Shown in pieces: positions 11,778 through 20,003 of a DNA stretch of 27,442 nt (positions are counted from its first letter, which is position 1; every line of letters starts with the position of its first letter). The translations under genes and the position numbers were made by a program. The notes beneath the pieces are model-generated. The model was not told the DNA's origin. It was given only the letters and a program-made list of their open reading frames with translations, and made no database searches. Source of the stretch: a virus; IMG/VR virus record IMGVR_UViG_3300025108_004353, positions 1-27,442 of that record; one strand, written 5' to 3'.

Positions 11778-14258
11778 ATGTCCTCTAGTAAACTATTTAC
11801 TCAAGAGGAAGCTATGTCGGCTTCCGTTGAGTACTTTGGTGGTGATGAACTTGCCGCTAATGTCTTCCTCTCCAAGTATGCTCTCCGAAACCCAAATAAA
11901 GACCTCACCGAAAAGACTCCCGATGACATGCACAGACGCATTGCTCGGGAGTTAGCTCGTGTTGAGCGTAAGAAATACAAGGACACAGAAGTTGCTCCTC
12001 TTACTACTGATGAAATCTATGAAGTTATAGCTGGATTCAAAAGGATTGTTCCGCAAGGAAGTCCTATGTATGGGATTGGAAACAAAGACCAGTACGTAAC
12101 TATCTCTAATTGTTATGTACTTGATTCTCCCACTGATTCATATGGAGGCATCCATTGGACAGATGAACAAGTTTCTCAGATTAGTAAGCGTCGAGGCGGG
12201 GTTGGTCTCGACCTTTCTCATTTAAGGCCTGTGGGTTCTACCACACGTAATTCTTCACGTACTAGTAGTGGCATTGCATCATGGATGGAACGCTACTCTC
12301 ACAGTACACGCGAGGTTGGTCAAGACGGTCGTCGTGGGGCTCAGATGCAGACATTGTCTGTTCATCATCCTGAGGTGCTGACGTTCGCCACAATTAAAAA
12401 TGACCTGACAAAGGTTACTGGTGCCAATATCTCCGTCCGTCTTTCTGACGAATTCCTAGAGGCCGTTAAAAAGGGTACTACCTATCAACAACGATGGCCC
12501 GTAGACTCCCCTAAGCCAACTATCTCTCAAGAGGTAGATGCCCGCTCAGTATGGCAAGAGATTATTAAGAATGCTCATAATATGGCCGAACCGGGCCTAT
12601 TGTTTTGGGATAACATTATTCGCAACTCTCCTGCTGATTGTTATGTGGAAGAGGGTTTCAGGACTATCTCTACGAACCCTTGCAGCGAACTACCTCTTTC
12701 TGCACTGGACTCTTGTCGGCTATTACTCCTTAACCTCTACAGTTATGTTATTGACCCGTTCACTAAGAAAGCAAGATTTGATTACGAAGCATTTTATGAA
12801 GATGCCAAACTAGCACAACGATTGATGGATGACATCATTGACCTGGAGCTAGAAAGTATTGAGCGTATCATTAACAAGATTAATTCAGACCCAGAGAATC
12901 CCGAGATTAAGCAACGTGAGCTTGACATGTGGAGAAAGGTTCATGACAACTGCCGTATTGGTCGTCGAACAGGAACAGGTATTACTGCTCTTGGTGACAC
13001 ACTAGCTGCACTAGGAATTCCCTATTCTTCTAATAAAGGAATTAGGGTAGCAGAGCAACTCTACAAAGTAGTTAAGTTTGCATGTTATGAGTCTTCTATT
13101 GATATGGCTGAAACACTTGGTGCCTTTGAATGTTGGGATGCCAAAAAAGAGAAGGGGTGTGAATTCTTTTCTAGGTTTAAGGAAGAAATCATTGACTTTG
13201 GGGGTCTCAAGGTTGACGGTAAGAAACTAGTTGCTAGAATGAATAGAGTCGGTAGGCGAAACATCGCTTTGCTAACAACGGCCCCTGCGGGTTCTGTAAG
13301 TATTCTTACACAAACAACCAGTGGTATCGAACCTCTGTTTATGACGTACTTTATTCGCAAGAAGAAAATCAATCCAAGTGATAAAGATGCACGAGTTGAC
13401 GAGACGGATGCTAATGGAGATAGTTGGCAACACTTCAAAGTGTACCATCCAAAGGTGCAGGATTGGATGGATGCGACCGGCGAAACTGATGTTGAGCTAT
13501 CACCGTGGTATGGTTCGTGTGCTGAAGAACTGGACTGGAACAAACGAGTTAAACTACAGGCTTCATGTGGAAAACATGTTGACCACGCTATTAGCAGTAC
13601 CCTCAATCTGCCTAACAGTGTTACTGCCGAAGAGGTTGGTGTTATTTATCAAACAGCTTGGAAGGCTGGTTGTAAAGGAATTACTGTCTATCGTAGCGGT
13701 TGTAGAGATGGCGTATTGGTTGATGCAAAAACAGTTAAGAAGAAGAAGAAAGAAGAAGTAGATAATAGAGAGCGTAAGCTCAAATGTGATGTTCATCATA
13801 TTACGGTCAAAGGGCAAGAATACTTCGTTTTGGTAGGAAAGAAAGAAGGTGAACCATATGAAGTCTTTGCTGGCAAGAACGGCTTTATGCCTAAGCATAT
13901 TAAAACCGGGACAATCATCAGACAGCGTAAAGGATTCTATAAAGTCCTTTTCGACGATAGCGATGTTGAGCTTAGTCCCGTCACAGCGGCTTGCGACGAA
14001 CATGAAGAAACTATCACAAGATTAACCTCTGCTTTGCTGCGGTCGGGGGCTCCAATGCACCTGATTGTACAACAGCTTGAGAAAGTTGGAGGTGATATGT
14101 ACAGCTTTGCCCGGTCGGTTTCTAGGGCACTTAAAAAATACATTCCAGATGGAACAGAGGAAAAAGGCGAAGCCTGCCCCGAATGTGGGGTTGAGCCGAT
14201 GGTCCGTCAGGAAGGTTGTGTGACTTGCAAGGGGTGTGGATGGTCTAAATGCATGTAA
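11778..14258 (+). CDS. nrdJ: adenosylcobalamin-dependent (class II) ribonucleotide reductase
   Basis: 826 residues. Class II RNR reduces ribonucleotides using B12 as the radical source. NCYVLD places C112 as the N-terminal redox cysteine. NPCSELPL (300-307) carries thiyl-radical C302 and E304. C313 in DSCRLL, 11 residues on, has the spacing of the second redox cysteine. Later motifs GKHVDHAISSTLNLP and GCKGITVYRSGCRDG fit the barrel end. The C-terminus has a TSCPD-like segment (KCDVHHITVKGQEYFVLVGK) and a cysteine-rich tail (CPECG...CVTCKGCGWSKC), which in the family regenerates the active-site thiols. No separate small subunit or radical partner is nearby, as expected for class II. It implies access to host cobalamin. 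Confidence 0.93.
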   Translation: MSSSKLFTQEEAMSASVEYFGGDELAANVFLSKYALRNPNKDLTEKTPDDMHRRIARELARVERKKYKDTEVAPLTTDEIYEVIAGFKRIVPQGSPMYGIGNKDQYVTISNCYVLDSPTDSYGGIHWTDEQVSQISKRRGGVGLDLSHLRPVGSTTRNSSRTSSGIASWMERYSHSTREVGQDGRRGAQMQTLSVHHPEVLTFATIKNDLTKVTGANISVRLSDEFLEAVKKGTTYQQRWPVDSPKPTISQEVDARSVWQEIIKNAHNMAEPGLLFWDNIIRNSPADCYVEEGFRTISTNPCSELPLSALDSCRLLLLNLYSYVIDPFTKKARFDYEAFYEDAKLAQRLMDDIIDLELESIERIINKINSDPENPEIKQRELDMWRKVHDNCRIGRRTGTGITALGDTLAALGIPYSSNKGIRVAEQLYKVVKFACYESSIDMAETLGAFECWDAKKEKGCEFFSRFKEEIIDFGGLKVDGKKLVARMNRVGRRNIALLTTAPAGSVSILTQTTSGIEPLFMTYFIRKKKINPSDKDARVDETDANGDSWQHFKVYHPKVQDWMDATGETDVELSPWYGSCAEELDWNKRVKLQASCGKHVDHAISSTLNLPNSVTAEEVGVIYQTAWKAGCKGITVYRSGCRDGVLVDAKTVKKKKKEEVDNRERKLKCDVHHITVKGQEYFVLVGKKEGEPYEVFAGKNGFMPKHIKTGTIIRQRKGFYKVLFDDSDVELSPVTAACDEHEETITRLTSALLRSGAPMHLIVQQLEKVGGDMYSFARSVSRALKKYIPDGTEEKGEACPECGVEPMVRQEGCVTCKGCGWSKCM

Positions 14259-14282
14259 CTCTAAAGAGGAACCAATATCTAA

Positions 14283-15098
14283 ATGAGACGCCGAAAACAA
14301 CAGAAGAAGCAACGTAGAAATAACAACTCTAAACCTAACCATAATGAAGATAAGACGAATAATCGTCCTAAAAAGAAACAGAAAGTTCTTGACCCGTTCT
14401 GGAAACCATATAGACTTAAACCAAGAAGTGATAATCAAGAAGACCTAATCAGGTCTATCAAGTCTAATACATTTACCTGTGTTCATGGACCCGCTGGTTG
14501 CGGAAAGACCCACATTGCGGTCGGTGTTGCTTTACAGCTTTACAAATCAGAGTTCCATTGCTATGATAAGATAGTCTTAGCTCGTCCCGCAGTCGAAGGT
14601 GGCGGGGAGCGACTAGGCTTTATGCCTGGGGACGCAAAGACCAAGGTTGGTAACTACATCGAACCTCTTAATGATGAATTGAGCTATTACATCTCCAAGT
14701 CGGGATTGGCTCAGTTAAAATCTGAAGAGAAGATAAAGATTCAACCCCTGGCCTTTATTCGTGGTAAAACATTCAATAATGCCATCATCATTGTAGATGA
14801 AGCACAGAATGCAACCTACGAACAACTTAAGATGGTGTGGACTCGTCTAGGTATTGACTCTAAGTTAATCTTCTTGGGTGATGTTGCACAAAGCGACCTA
14901 AAAAAGTTTGAACGGGGTGGATATGCCAAACTCCTTAAAAGGATGAAGGGTGTTCACAACTTCGAAATAGCTGAACTTGATATTGTAGACATCCAACGAA
15001 ACGCTATCGTTCGAGACATGCTTGAGCGAGACGCAGAACTTGACGAGGAAGAAGAAAATGCTGCCTCCACTAGGAACGAAGACGCTAGTACTGAATGA
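14283..15098 (+). CDS. phoH: PhoH-like ATPase
   Basis: 271 residues. After a very basic, N/K/R-rich 35-residue N-terminus comes the PhoH ATPase core: Walker A GPAGCGKT (69-76), the conserved KIVLARPAVEGGGERLGFMPGD (96-117), and Walker B IIIVDEAQN (168-176). GDVAQSDLKK then follows as in the family, and the C-terminus is acidic. PhoH proteins are common in phages; their function is uncertain, with links to phosphate stress and RNA handling. An AGAGGA site precedes the ATG by ~10 nt. The 3' end overlaps the HNH gene by 41 nt. Confidence 0.9.
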   Translation: MRRRKQQKKQRRNNNSKPNHNEDKTNNRPKKKQKVLDPFWKPYRLKPRSDNQEDLIRSIKSNTFTCVHGPAGCGKTHIAVGVALQLYKSEFHCYDKIVLARPAVEGGGERLGFMPGDAKTKVGNYIEPLNDELSYYISKSGLAQLKSEEKIKIQPLAFIRGKTFNNAIIIVDEAQNATYEQLKMVWTRLGIDSKLIFLGDVAQSDLKKFERGGYAKLLKRMKGVHNFEIAELDIVDIQRNAIVRDMLERDAELDEEEENAASTRNEDASTE

Positions 15099-15810
15099 CA
15101 ATTACATGCCCTTGGCGGCTGTACCCTGGAAGAAATCGCTTAAAAGGTTGATGGCAGACTCTATTTGTGACCGCTGCAATGGACGGGGTAAGACCCGACA
15201 TGGCAAATGTCCAGATTGTGGAGGCTTGCGAAGACTTCCTAGGGCTGTTTTGGTCTCTAGTTATGAGCAATACCCAATTAAGACGGGGAAGGTAGGCGTT
15301 GTTTATTACCCTCCTGCTGTAATTGCAAGTCAACATCATGTAAATAGGGCCTACAATAAGGCTCCCTATTCTCGTGATAATGTTTTCAAGCGTGATAATT
15401 ACACTTGTCAGTATTGCGGAACCCAGAAGAAAGACTTGAAGGAAGGCAATCCTCTGGAAATTGAGCATGTTGTTCCACGTTCGAGGTGGAATGGTAATGG
15501 TACGGCAACCTGCTGGGCTAATATTGTCACCTCCTGCTTGAAGTGTAATAGGTCTAAGGCTGACTTCTTTCTTGCAAGAGACGAGGATGAAGCCTCTCAA
15601 TCTGAACTTCATGTTCATATGCCGTTGTTCAAAGTGATAAACGGCCAAAAGGTTGAATATAAAAGACCAAAACAACCTTCGACGTTAGAAATCGGGCTAG
15701 GGTTTTCTCCATACGACCCTAAGCTACCAGAGCAATGGAAACCATATGTGTTGTCCATGTTGAGTGAAAAAGAGAGAAAATACCTGCAAGGTTCCCCCGT
15801 AAAGGCCTGA
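15058..15810 (+). CDS. HNH endonuclease with N-terminal zinc module
   Basis: The ATG at 15058 with GAGGA 8 nt upstream is preferred over a TTG at 15022, giving 250 residues. CDRCNGRG...CPDCGG (37-55) is a DnaJ-like four-cysteine zinc motif. The HNH core follows: YTCQYCG (115-121), IEHVVPRSRWNG (135-146) with H137, ANIVTSCLKCNRSKAD (154-169). The two CxxC pairs stabilise the fold and H137 is the general base. This arrangement matches bacterial and phage HNH proteins related to McrA-like enzymes. It may be a free-standing homing enzyme or a DNA processing nuclease. It closes the transcription unit; its final codons form the terminator's left arm. Confidence 0.85.
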   Translation: MLPPLGTKTLVLNDNYMPLAAVPWKKSLKRLMADSICDRCNGRGKTRHGKCPDCGGLRRLPRAVLVSSYEQYPIKTGKVGVVYYPPAVIASQHHVNRAYNKAPYSRDNVFKRDNYTCQYCGTQKKDLKEGNPLEIEHVVPRSRWNGNGTATCWANIVTSCLKCNRSKADFFLARDEDEASQSELHVHMPLFKVINGQKVEYKRPKQPSTLEIGLGFSPYDPKLPEQWKPYVLSMLSEKERKYLQGSPVKA

Positions 15811-15833
15811 TTCCTAGGCCTTCGGGGGTTTTT
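15794..15833 (+). terminator. rho-independent terminator
   Basis: CCCCCG and AAGGCCT (15794-15807) pair with AGGCCTT and CGGGGG (15815-15828), with two bulged bases and a 7-nt loop, followed by T5 (15829-15833). It overlaps the HNH stop codon and separates two transcription units. Confidence 0.9.
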
Positions 15834-15835
15834 AC

Positions 15836-15865
15836 TTGACTTTTAGACCACTTTTGAGGTATCAT
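15836..15865 (+). promoter_or_regulatory. sigma-70-type promoter
   Basis: TTGACT (15836-15841) and TATCAT (15860-15865), 18-bp spacer, start 2 bp after the terminator T-tract. It should drive the gene block from 15912 to 18304. Confidence 0.7.
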
Positions 15866-15911
15866 ATACTACAGAAGGGTAACTTTATATCTCCTAGGTA
15901 ATTCTAAACAT

Positions 15912-16307
15912 ATGCCATTTTACGACTACGAATGCGAAAACGAAGAATGTAAACATTGCTTTGAAGCAAAGCATGGTTTCCATGATAAACTCACAACCTG
16001 CCCCGAATGCGAGCAGGAATCTCTCACGCGACCCTTTAATGTTCCAGTGGTCAGCGTCCCCAAAACACTTGGTTCTTTAGCCGATAAGAATAGTGCAAAT
16101 ATGTCTACAGATGAAAAGACAGCATTTACTGAGCTACAGAAGAAGCGTAAGGATACCCTCAGCAAAAAGCTAGGAAAAGGACATAAGAAACTGGACAGCA
16201 CCCCAGGAGACAAGCCTTGGTACACTCAATACCAGACAAAGACGGACAAGCAAATCTCAACAATGACTCCAGAACAGAAAAAGAAATACGTCTCAAAAGG
16301 GAGTTAG
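15912..16307 (+). CDS. FmdB-type zinc-ribbon protein
   Basis: 131 residues. The N-terminus MPFYDYECENEECKHCFEAKHG...LTTCPECEQESLTRPF is the FmdB family zinc ribbon (C8, C13, C16, C30, C33), followed by a lysine-rich, probably flexible tail. FmdB-like proteins are frequent in bacteria and large phages and are assumed to be regulatory, without a proven reaction. Here it is the first gene after a new promoter. The 3' 91 nt appear to be shared with the next gene in another frame. Confidence 0.8.
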   Translation: MPFYDYECENEECKHCFEAKHGFHDKLTTCPECEQESLTRPFNVPVVSVPKTLGSLADKNSANMSTDEKTAFTELQKKRKDTLSKKLGKGHKKLDSTPGDKPWYTQYQTKTDKQISTMTPEQKKKYVSKGS

Positions 16308-16705
16308 CTAAAAAACAATGGGATGAAGGCGTTGAGCGTGTTATTAGTGGCAAAAGACGACCCATTAACAAGGAGTCTGCCGCTTATAAAGCCGAACGCG
16401 ACCCCAATTGGGATAAGCCTACCCGTCCAATAGACCCCACAGAACCCCTCTTTGTTACTGCTAACGATGGAGAAGAACATACTCTTTGGGAGGTTGAGCA
16501 GTATGACAATGATGGTTGTACCTGGATACTTAGGGGAGGTGAAGTACAAGACGTTTTAGATGGAATGGATATGGATACAGAATTCAGGATTCAAGAAGGC
16601 GAAGATGTTCACGGTCCAGTGTCCTTTTTGCACTTCAAAGACCCACAGCAAATAAATAAGATTAAGGAAGCGTTGAAAAATGGAACAGCAAGAAGTAGAG
16701 AATAA
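16217..16705 (+). CDS. hypothetical protein with TTG start
   Basis: 162 residues if translation begins at the TTG at 16217, which has AGGAG 7 nt upstream; no ATG or GTG occurs in frame until deep in the protein. This gives an unusually long 91-nt overlap with the FmdB-type gene. The N-terminal third is basic and helical (EIRLKRELAKKQWDEGVERVISGKRRPINK). The C-terminal half has strand-rich, acidic sequence (WEVEQYDNDGCTWILRGGEVQDVLDGMDM). No family recognised. If a later non-standard start is used the protein would be shorter, but the W- and E-rich C-terminal part looks genuinely coding. Confidence 0.55.
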   Translation: MVHSIPDKDGQANLNNDSRTEKEIRLKRELAKKQWDEGVERVISGKRRPINKESAAYKAERDPNWDKPTRPIDPTEPLFVTANDGEEHTLWEVEQYDNDGCTWILRGGEVQDVLDGMDMDTEFRIQEGEDVHGPVSFLHFKDPQQINKIKEALKNGTARSRE

Positions 16706-16937
16706 CCAAGTGCCTCATGTTGGGGTTTTCACAATTAGCTATGTAATTTACAAGCAACTACCAGATGGAAACTTCCATCCTAATACGGTAGACAAGGCAA
16801 ATATCCAATTATCGTTTGATTGTGATACAGCAGAAGAAGCCAAGGAACAAGCAGATATTCTTATAGAGGAACTACAAAAAACATGGAAAGAGAAACACCC
16901 GACGCAGTTAAAGTTAAAGCAAAAGATTTCAACCTAA
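16680..16937 (+). CDS. small hypothetical protein
   Basis: 85 residues, overlapping the previous gene by 26 nt and the next by 55 nt. It appears to be a small alpha/beta protein: strands VGVFTISYVIYKQL and NIQLSFDCDT with a helix AEEAKEQADILIEELQKTW, a dimeric-ferredoxin-like pattern common in small phage proteins. No active-site motif is visible and no function can be named. Confidence 0.55.
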   Translation: MEQQEVENNQVPHVGVFTISYVIYKQLPDGNFHPNTVDKANIQLSFDCDTAEEAKEQADILIEELQKTWKEKHPTQLKLKQKIST

Positions 16938-17269
16938 CAGGTAAAGATTTTGATGATGTTTATTCTGAAGTAGGGGATGGGGCAATTAACTCCCATCTTA
17001 CTGACGGTAAACATGTAGCATTTAACTGTTCTAACTGTGCTAAGCTATTAGCGAAGGTCTGGATAACTCAACCAAGCTTTCAAATGACTTCAAAAATAAC
17101 GGCTAATTGTCCTTATTGCGGAGATAAATCGTTCGAGAAACAGGTCGAAGGTGCGTTCCACTTAGAGCATACTGACGACACAACAATCGACCACACAGAA
17201 CAGGGAATGGATACTGACGAGAACGGTAGACTTGTTCAGACCGTGGTCCTAGATGTAAAGGTAGGGTAA
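16883..17269 (+). CDS. zinc-ribbon hypothetical protein
   Basis: 128 residues. Two CxxC knuckles (CSNC at about 49-52 and CPYC at about 76-79) frame a short strand-rich segment, forming a zinc ribbon. The C-terminal half is acidic and ends with a strand pair (GRLVQTVVLDVKVG). It belongs to a series of zinc-ribbon proteins in this block. No family name can be given. Its stop overlaps the ATG of the next gene by one base (TAATG). Confidence 0.6.
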   Translation: MERETPDAVKVKAKDFNLTGKDFDDVYSEVGDGAINSHLTDGKHVAFNCSNCAKLLAKVWITQPSFQMTSKITANCPYCGDKSFEKQVEGAFHLEHTDDTTIDHTEQGMDTDENGRLVQTVVLDVKVG

Positions 17270-17748
17270 TGCCCCGAGAATCAGATGCTAGTATAGCTGC
17301 CGCTATGGCACCAGCCAAAAGAACAGCACAGTCTAATAAACCAGACTTAACAGGAGAAACAGGAGGAGAGGTTGGTTTTGGAATTCCTACGGAATCCGAA
17401 CAGGCGACTCATGTTGTTCCCATTATGACGGTCGATGCAGACCAGAAAACAATCTCTAACAAGAACTGCCTTGCTAAAAAAGTTGACATTGTGGGACCAG
17501 AAGGGAATGTTCTGAGGCACAAATTTTTTGTCAAAGTAGGAATTGGAGGTTTTGTGTATGACCCCTGGGGGGCTCGTTCCGAAGGGACAAGCACTCGTTA
17601 TGCACGCACTCACGGTCGCCCAACGTGGGACTGGAAAGAGATGGACGAGGAAGCTTTTGCTTATTACTTGAAATACCTAAAAACTAGAAACAGAACGTGG
17701 TACTCACACGTAGATAGGAAACTAAGAAATGCCCAGACCACTAACTAA
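17269..17748 (+). CDS. hypothetical protein
   Basis: 159 residues, translationally coupled to the gene before it by a TAATG junction and overlapping the next by 20 nt. The first ~45 residues look flexible (A, G, T, E rich); the rest has a compact pattern with VDIVGPEGNVLRHKFFVKVGIGGFVYDPWG and an aromatic C-terminal helix (TWDWKEMDEEAFAYYLKYLKTRNRTWY). No motif assigns an activity. Confidence 0.55.
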   Translation: MPRESDASIAAAMAPAKRTAQSNKPDLTGETGGEVGFGIPTESEQATHVVPIMTVDADQKTISNKNCLAKKVDIVGPEGNVLRHKFFVKVGIGGFVYDPWGARSEGTSTRYARTHGRPTWDWKEMDEEAFAYYLKYLKTRNRTWYSHVDRKLRNAQTTN

Positions 17749-18304
17749 GACCGAAAAATTCTTCATTCTTAATAGCGAAGACTCCGATAAGGTAGTTGCA
17801 TCACAAATTGATGGTGTTGGAGAGAAGACCGTTGCTAAGTATCGTGCGGAACACGCCGATGAAAAGCAAGAGCCAACAGAGAATATCTCTGCGGCTGTAG
17901 CATCCGAGGAAAAACAGGATGCCAATACTCCTAAGCTACCACAGCAAGCAGACCCTAATGTGGCAAAAGCACTAGAGATTGCTCAACAAACTTCTGAAGA
18001 GGTTCGCAAGAGCCCTGAAACCCCTCCCCCAAATCCTGCCTCTCAGCAACACGCTGGTCTCAAGGTCGATGCCCTCTTAGGTCGAAGACTAAAGCCTGAC
18101 GGCTCCCATGACAGGGCCAAGGGTATCGTTGTGATGACCCCTGCTGCGTCCGAATTGGCAGATGATAGGAAGCGTCGTTCATATAAAAAGGACGATGTTA
18201 TGGAGGATGCCCGCGATATTCTAGCGGTTAAAACAGACCCTTTGGCTGGCAGTCGGAACAGTAAGCGAATTCATAAGATTCGCCCTGACGAATCCTCTCA
18301 ATAA
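17729..18304 (+). CDS. hypothetical protein with N-terminal HTH-like segment and flexible linker
   Basis: 191 residues. The N-terminal ~45 residues (LTKTEKFFILNSEDSDKVVASQIDGVGEKTVAKYR) may form a small helix-turn-helix: a helix, GVG turn, then a recognition-like helix. A long P-, E-, Q- and A-rich linker follows (about 45-110). The C-terminal ~60 residues are basic, with KRRSYKKDDVMEDARDILAV and SRNSKRIHKIRP. It ends the block before the promoter at 18346. It could be a small DNA-binding regulator, but this is unproven. Confidence 0.55.
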   Translation: MPRPLTKTEKFFILNSEDSDKVVASQIDGVGEKTVAKYRAEHADEKQEPTENISAAVASEEKQDANTPKLPQQADPNVAKALEIAQQTSEEVRKSPETPPPNPASQQHAGLKVDALLGRRLKPDGSHDRAKGIVVMTPAASELADDRKRRSYKKDDVMEDARDILAVKTDPLAGSRNSKRIHKIRPDESSQ

Positions 18305-18330
18305 CGAAACCCCCTTCTAGTAAGCAATTT

Positions 18331-18363
18331 CAACCTCGTTTAGGCTTGACCTGAGCGGGGTTG
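18331..18363 (+). repeat. inverted repeat overlapping a -35 box
   Basis: CAACCTCG (18331-18338) and CGGGGTTG (18356-18363) pair over 8 bp with one G-T; AGG/CCT forms a short inner stem. The -35 hexamer at 18346-18351 lies within the loop. No T-tract follows, so it is not a terminator; an operator is a reasonable guess. Confidence 0.4.
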
Positions 18364-18374
18364 GTTGCTATAAT
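18346..18374 (+). promoter_or_regulatory. promoter of the replication/recombination block
   Basis: TTGACC (18346-18351) and TATAAT (18369-18374) are 17 bp apart. The predicted start (~18381) is only ~12 nt before the ATG at 18393, implying a very short leader. It precedes the recA-like gene cluster. Confidence 0.82.
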
Positions 18375-18392
18375 ATAGTGGCTAATTGCGTT

Positions 18393-18830
18393 ATGAAAGA
18401 AAAATTCCCATCCAGATATTCGCCAGACCGACTGGTTACTCCCATCCAATATACTGCTGAGTATATGTGTGAGTGTATAGCTAAGGCCGAAAAGGTTGAC
18501 CTCCCAACTAAATTTTGGGAAGATGCCAAGTGGGCTAAGCTATATGTGAGAGAGATAACCTTCTGCAATAGACTGGTTAAGAAAGGGTACTATCCTAGAG
18601 CTATCATTTTGGCCTTGAGAGACAGGAAATGTTTTGGTATCAAAATGATGATATGGTTTGAGAAGATTGACAGATTTAAAAAGATTTTGGATAAACACCA
18701 AGCCATAGTAAAGCTTAAAATTGCGAAAGAAAAGAAACCAGAAGTGACAAAAGGTGCTGACGTAACCCAAAAGCCAAAACGTCCAGTTTCGTCACGTCGT
18801 TCCAAGATTAGTAAATTGAGAGGCTTATGA
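18393..18830 (+). CDS. hypothetical basic protein preceding recA-like gene
   Basis: 145 residues from the ATG at 18393. A GTG at 18378 would lie upstream of the predicted transcription start and is rejected. The body is mostly helical with repeated K/W/Y/F residues (KFWEDAKWAKLYVREITFCNRLVKKGYYPRAIILALRDRKCFGIKMMIWFEKIDRFKKIL), and the last ~35 residues are strongly basic and S/R/K rich. It overlaps the recA-like start by 4 nt (ATGA), so the two are tightly coupled. A recombination or replication accessory that binds DNA is suggested by context only. Confidence 0.6.
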   Translation: MKEKFPSRYSPDRLVTPIQYTAEYMCECIAKAEKVDLPTKFWEDAKWAKLYVREITFCNRLVKKGYYPRAIILALRDRKCFGIKMMIWFEKIDRFKKILDKHQAIVKLKIAKEKKPEVTKGADVTQKPKRPVSSRRSKISKLRGL

Positions 18831-20002
18831 GCAAAGAAAAAGCAAGAGATACTACCCCATTGTCGCTTACATTAGGTAGTAGAGACCCGTTTGAAATTGG
18901 TGCTGACTTGTTAACCAAGTACGGTAGCGGAATTATGAAAACAGGGACTCAAGTTGTTGACCGAAAAACGCAGTTGATTGGGGTGGCACCCAATATTGAT
19001 ATTGCCCTTGGGGGAGGAATCCCAGAGGGGTGTTTTGTTTTACTGGCAGGAGACCCTAAGTGTGGCAAGACTGTAACAGCCCTAATGATTTGCAAGAACG
19101 CAATCGACCAGGGGCGTAACGTGTATTTTCTAAACGTAGAAGGTCGATTAAAGAGGCGAGACCTTCTCGGTATTAAAGGCTTAGACCCTGATAAGATTGT
19201 CGTTATCGGCTCTTTCCTAGAGGAAGAAAAGGATGGCAAGGGTGGTAAGGTTGAAGGTAAGATTCTAAAGGGTGAGGAGTGGATTGCTATAGCCGAACAC
19301 TTCATCCATAATGACCCAGGTTGTGTAGTTGTCGTTGACTCATTCTCTCAGATTGCTACTGAGAAAGAACATAACATTGATATTGGTCAAGTTGCTGGTG
19401 ACGGCGGTTATCGCCTGCTGGCTCAGTTCACTAAGCGTGTTGCTACTGTCCTCCCTGTTAATCGTGTTACTGTTATTGGTATTCAACACTTGATTGCTAA
19501 TACACGAGCTAAGATGAACCAAAAGCAGAAGGGACGTTCTGGTGGTCGTAAGATTGGTTACGCTGTTGACGTTGACCTTGAGTGTACACATATTGAATTA
19601 ATGAAGGCTAGTTCTGCTGACGACGCTGATATTGTAGGACAAAAGGTAAACTGGGTGACTAAATCTACCGCTATCGTGGCACCCCACAAGAAGTTTCAAT
19701 CCACCATCCGTTATGGTATTGGAATCGACGAGGTCTACGAACTGATGGAACTTGGTCAACAGACAGGTTTTATCACTGGTTCCTCGTGGCTAACCCTGGA
19801 CTATATGCAGTACCACCTCGACCTCTTAGGGATAGATGAATGGACTGTGGACAAAAAAGGAAACCCTGATAAATCCTTCTCTAGTAAAGTGAAGGTTCAA
19901 GGGAAAGAGCAGATGGTTAAACTACTGAGAGATAACCCTGGCTACGTTGCGGCTTTAAAAAAGGAAATCTATGGCATGTTGGGATTAGAACAGGAAGTAT
20001 AG
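18827..20002 (+). CDS. recA-like: RecA/UvsX-type recombinase
   Basis: 391 residues. Walker A GDPKCGKT (75-82), E105 in the position of the RecA catalytic glutamate (NVEG), Walker B CVVVVDSFS (166-174), GIQHLIANT (218-226) with the sensing Q220, and loop 2-like RSGGRKIGYAVDVD (237-250). It forms nucleoprotein filaments on single-stranded DNA and performs strand exchange. The C-terminal extension (TGSSWLTLD...KVQGKEQMVKLLRDNPGYVAALKKEIYGML) matches the longer tails of phage recombinases. ATGA coupling to the preceding gene; only 1 nt separates it from the next gene. Confidence 0.92.
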   Translation: MSKEKARDTTPLSLTLGSRDPFEIGADLLTKYGSGIMKTGTQVVDRKTQLIGVAPNIDIALGGGIPEGCFVLLAGDPKCGKTVTALMICKNAIDQGRNVYFLNVEGRLKRRDLLGIKGLDPDKIVVIGSFLEEEKDGKGGKVEGKILKGEEWIAIAEHFIHNDPGCVVVVDSFSQIATEKEHNIDIGQVAGDGGYRLLAQFTKRVATVLPVNRVTVIGIQHLIANTRAKMNQKQKGRSGGRKIGYAVDVDLECTHIELMKASSADDADIVGQKVNWVTKSTAIVAPHKKFQSTIRYGIGIDEVYELMELGQQTGFITGSSWLTLDYMQYHLDLLGIDEWTVDKKGNPDKSFSSKVKVQGKEQMVKLLRDNPGYVAALKKEIYGMLGLEQEV

Positions 20003-20003
20003 T

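Noticed and set aside
13213-13240. TTGACG-16-TAGAAT inside the class II RNR gene
   Set aside because: Both hexamers are 5/6 matches, but it lies mid-gene with no downstream gene needing it; shows that such matches arise by chance.
13085-13606. 173-residue minus-strand frame inside nrdJ
   Set aside because: Antisense to clearly conserved RNR sequence with no start signal; judged a shadow frame.
15085-15675. 196-residue minus-strand frame
   Set aside because: Antisense to the HNH endonuclease core, no supporting motif or promoter.
18667-18695. TTGACA-17-GATAAA upstream of the recA-like gene
   Set aside because: The -10 lacks the conserved first and last T, and the strong promoter at 18346 already serves this gene.
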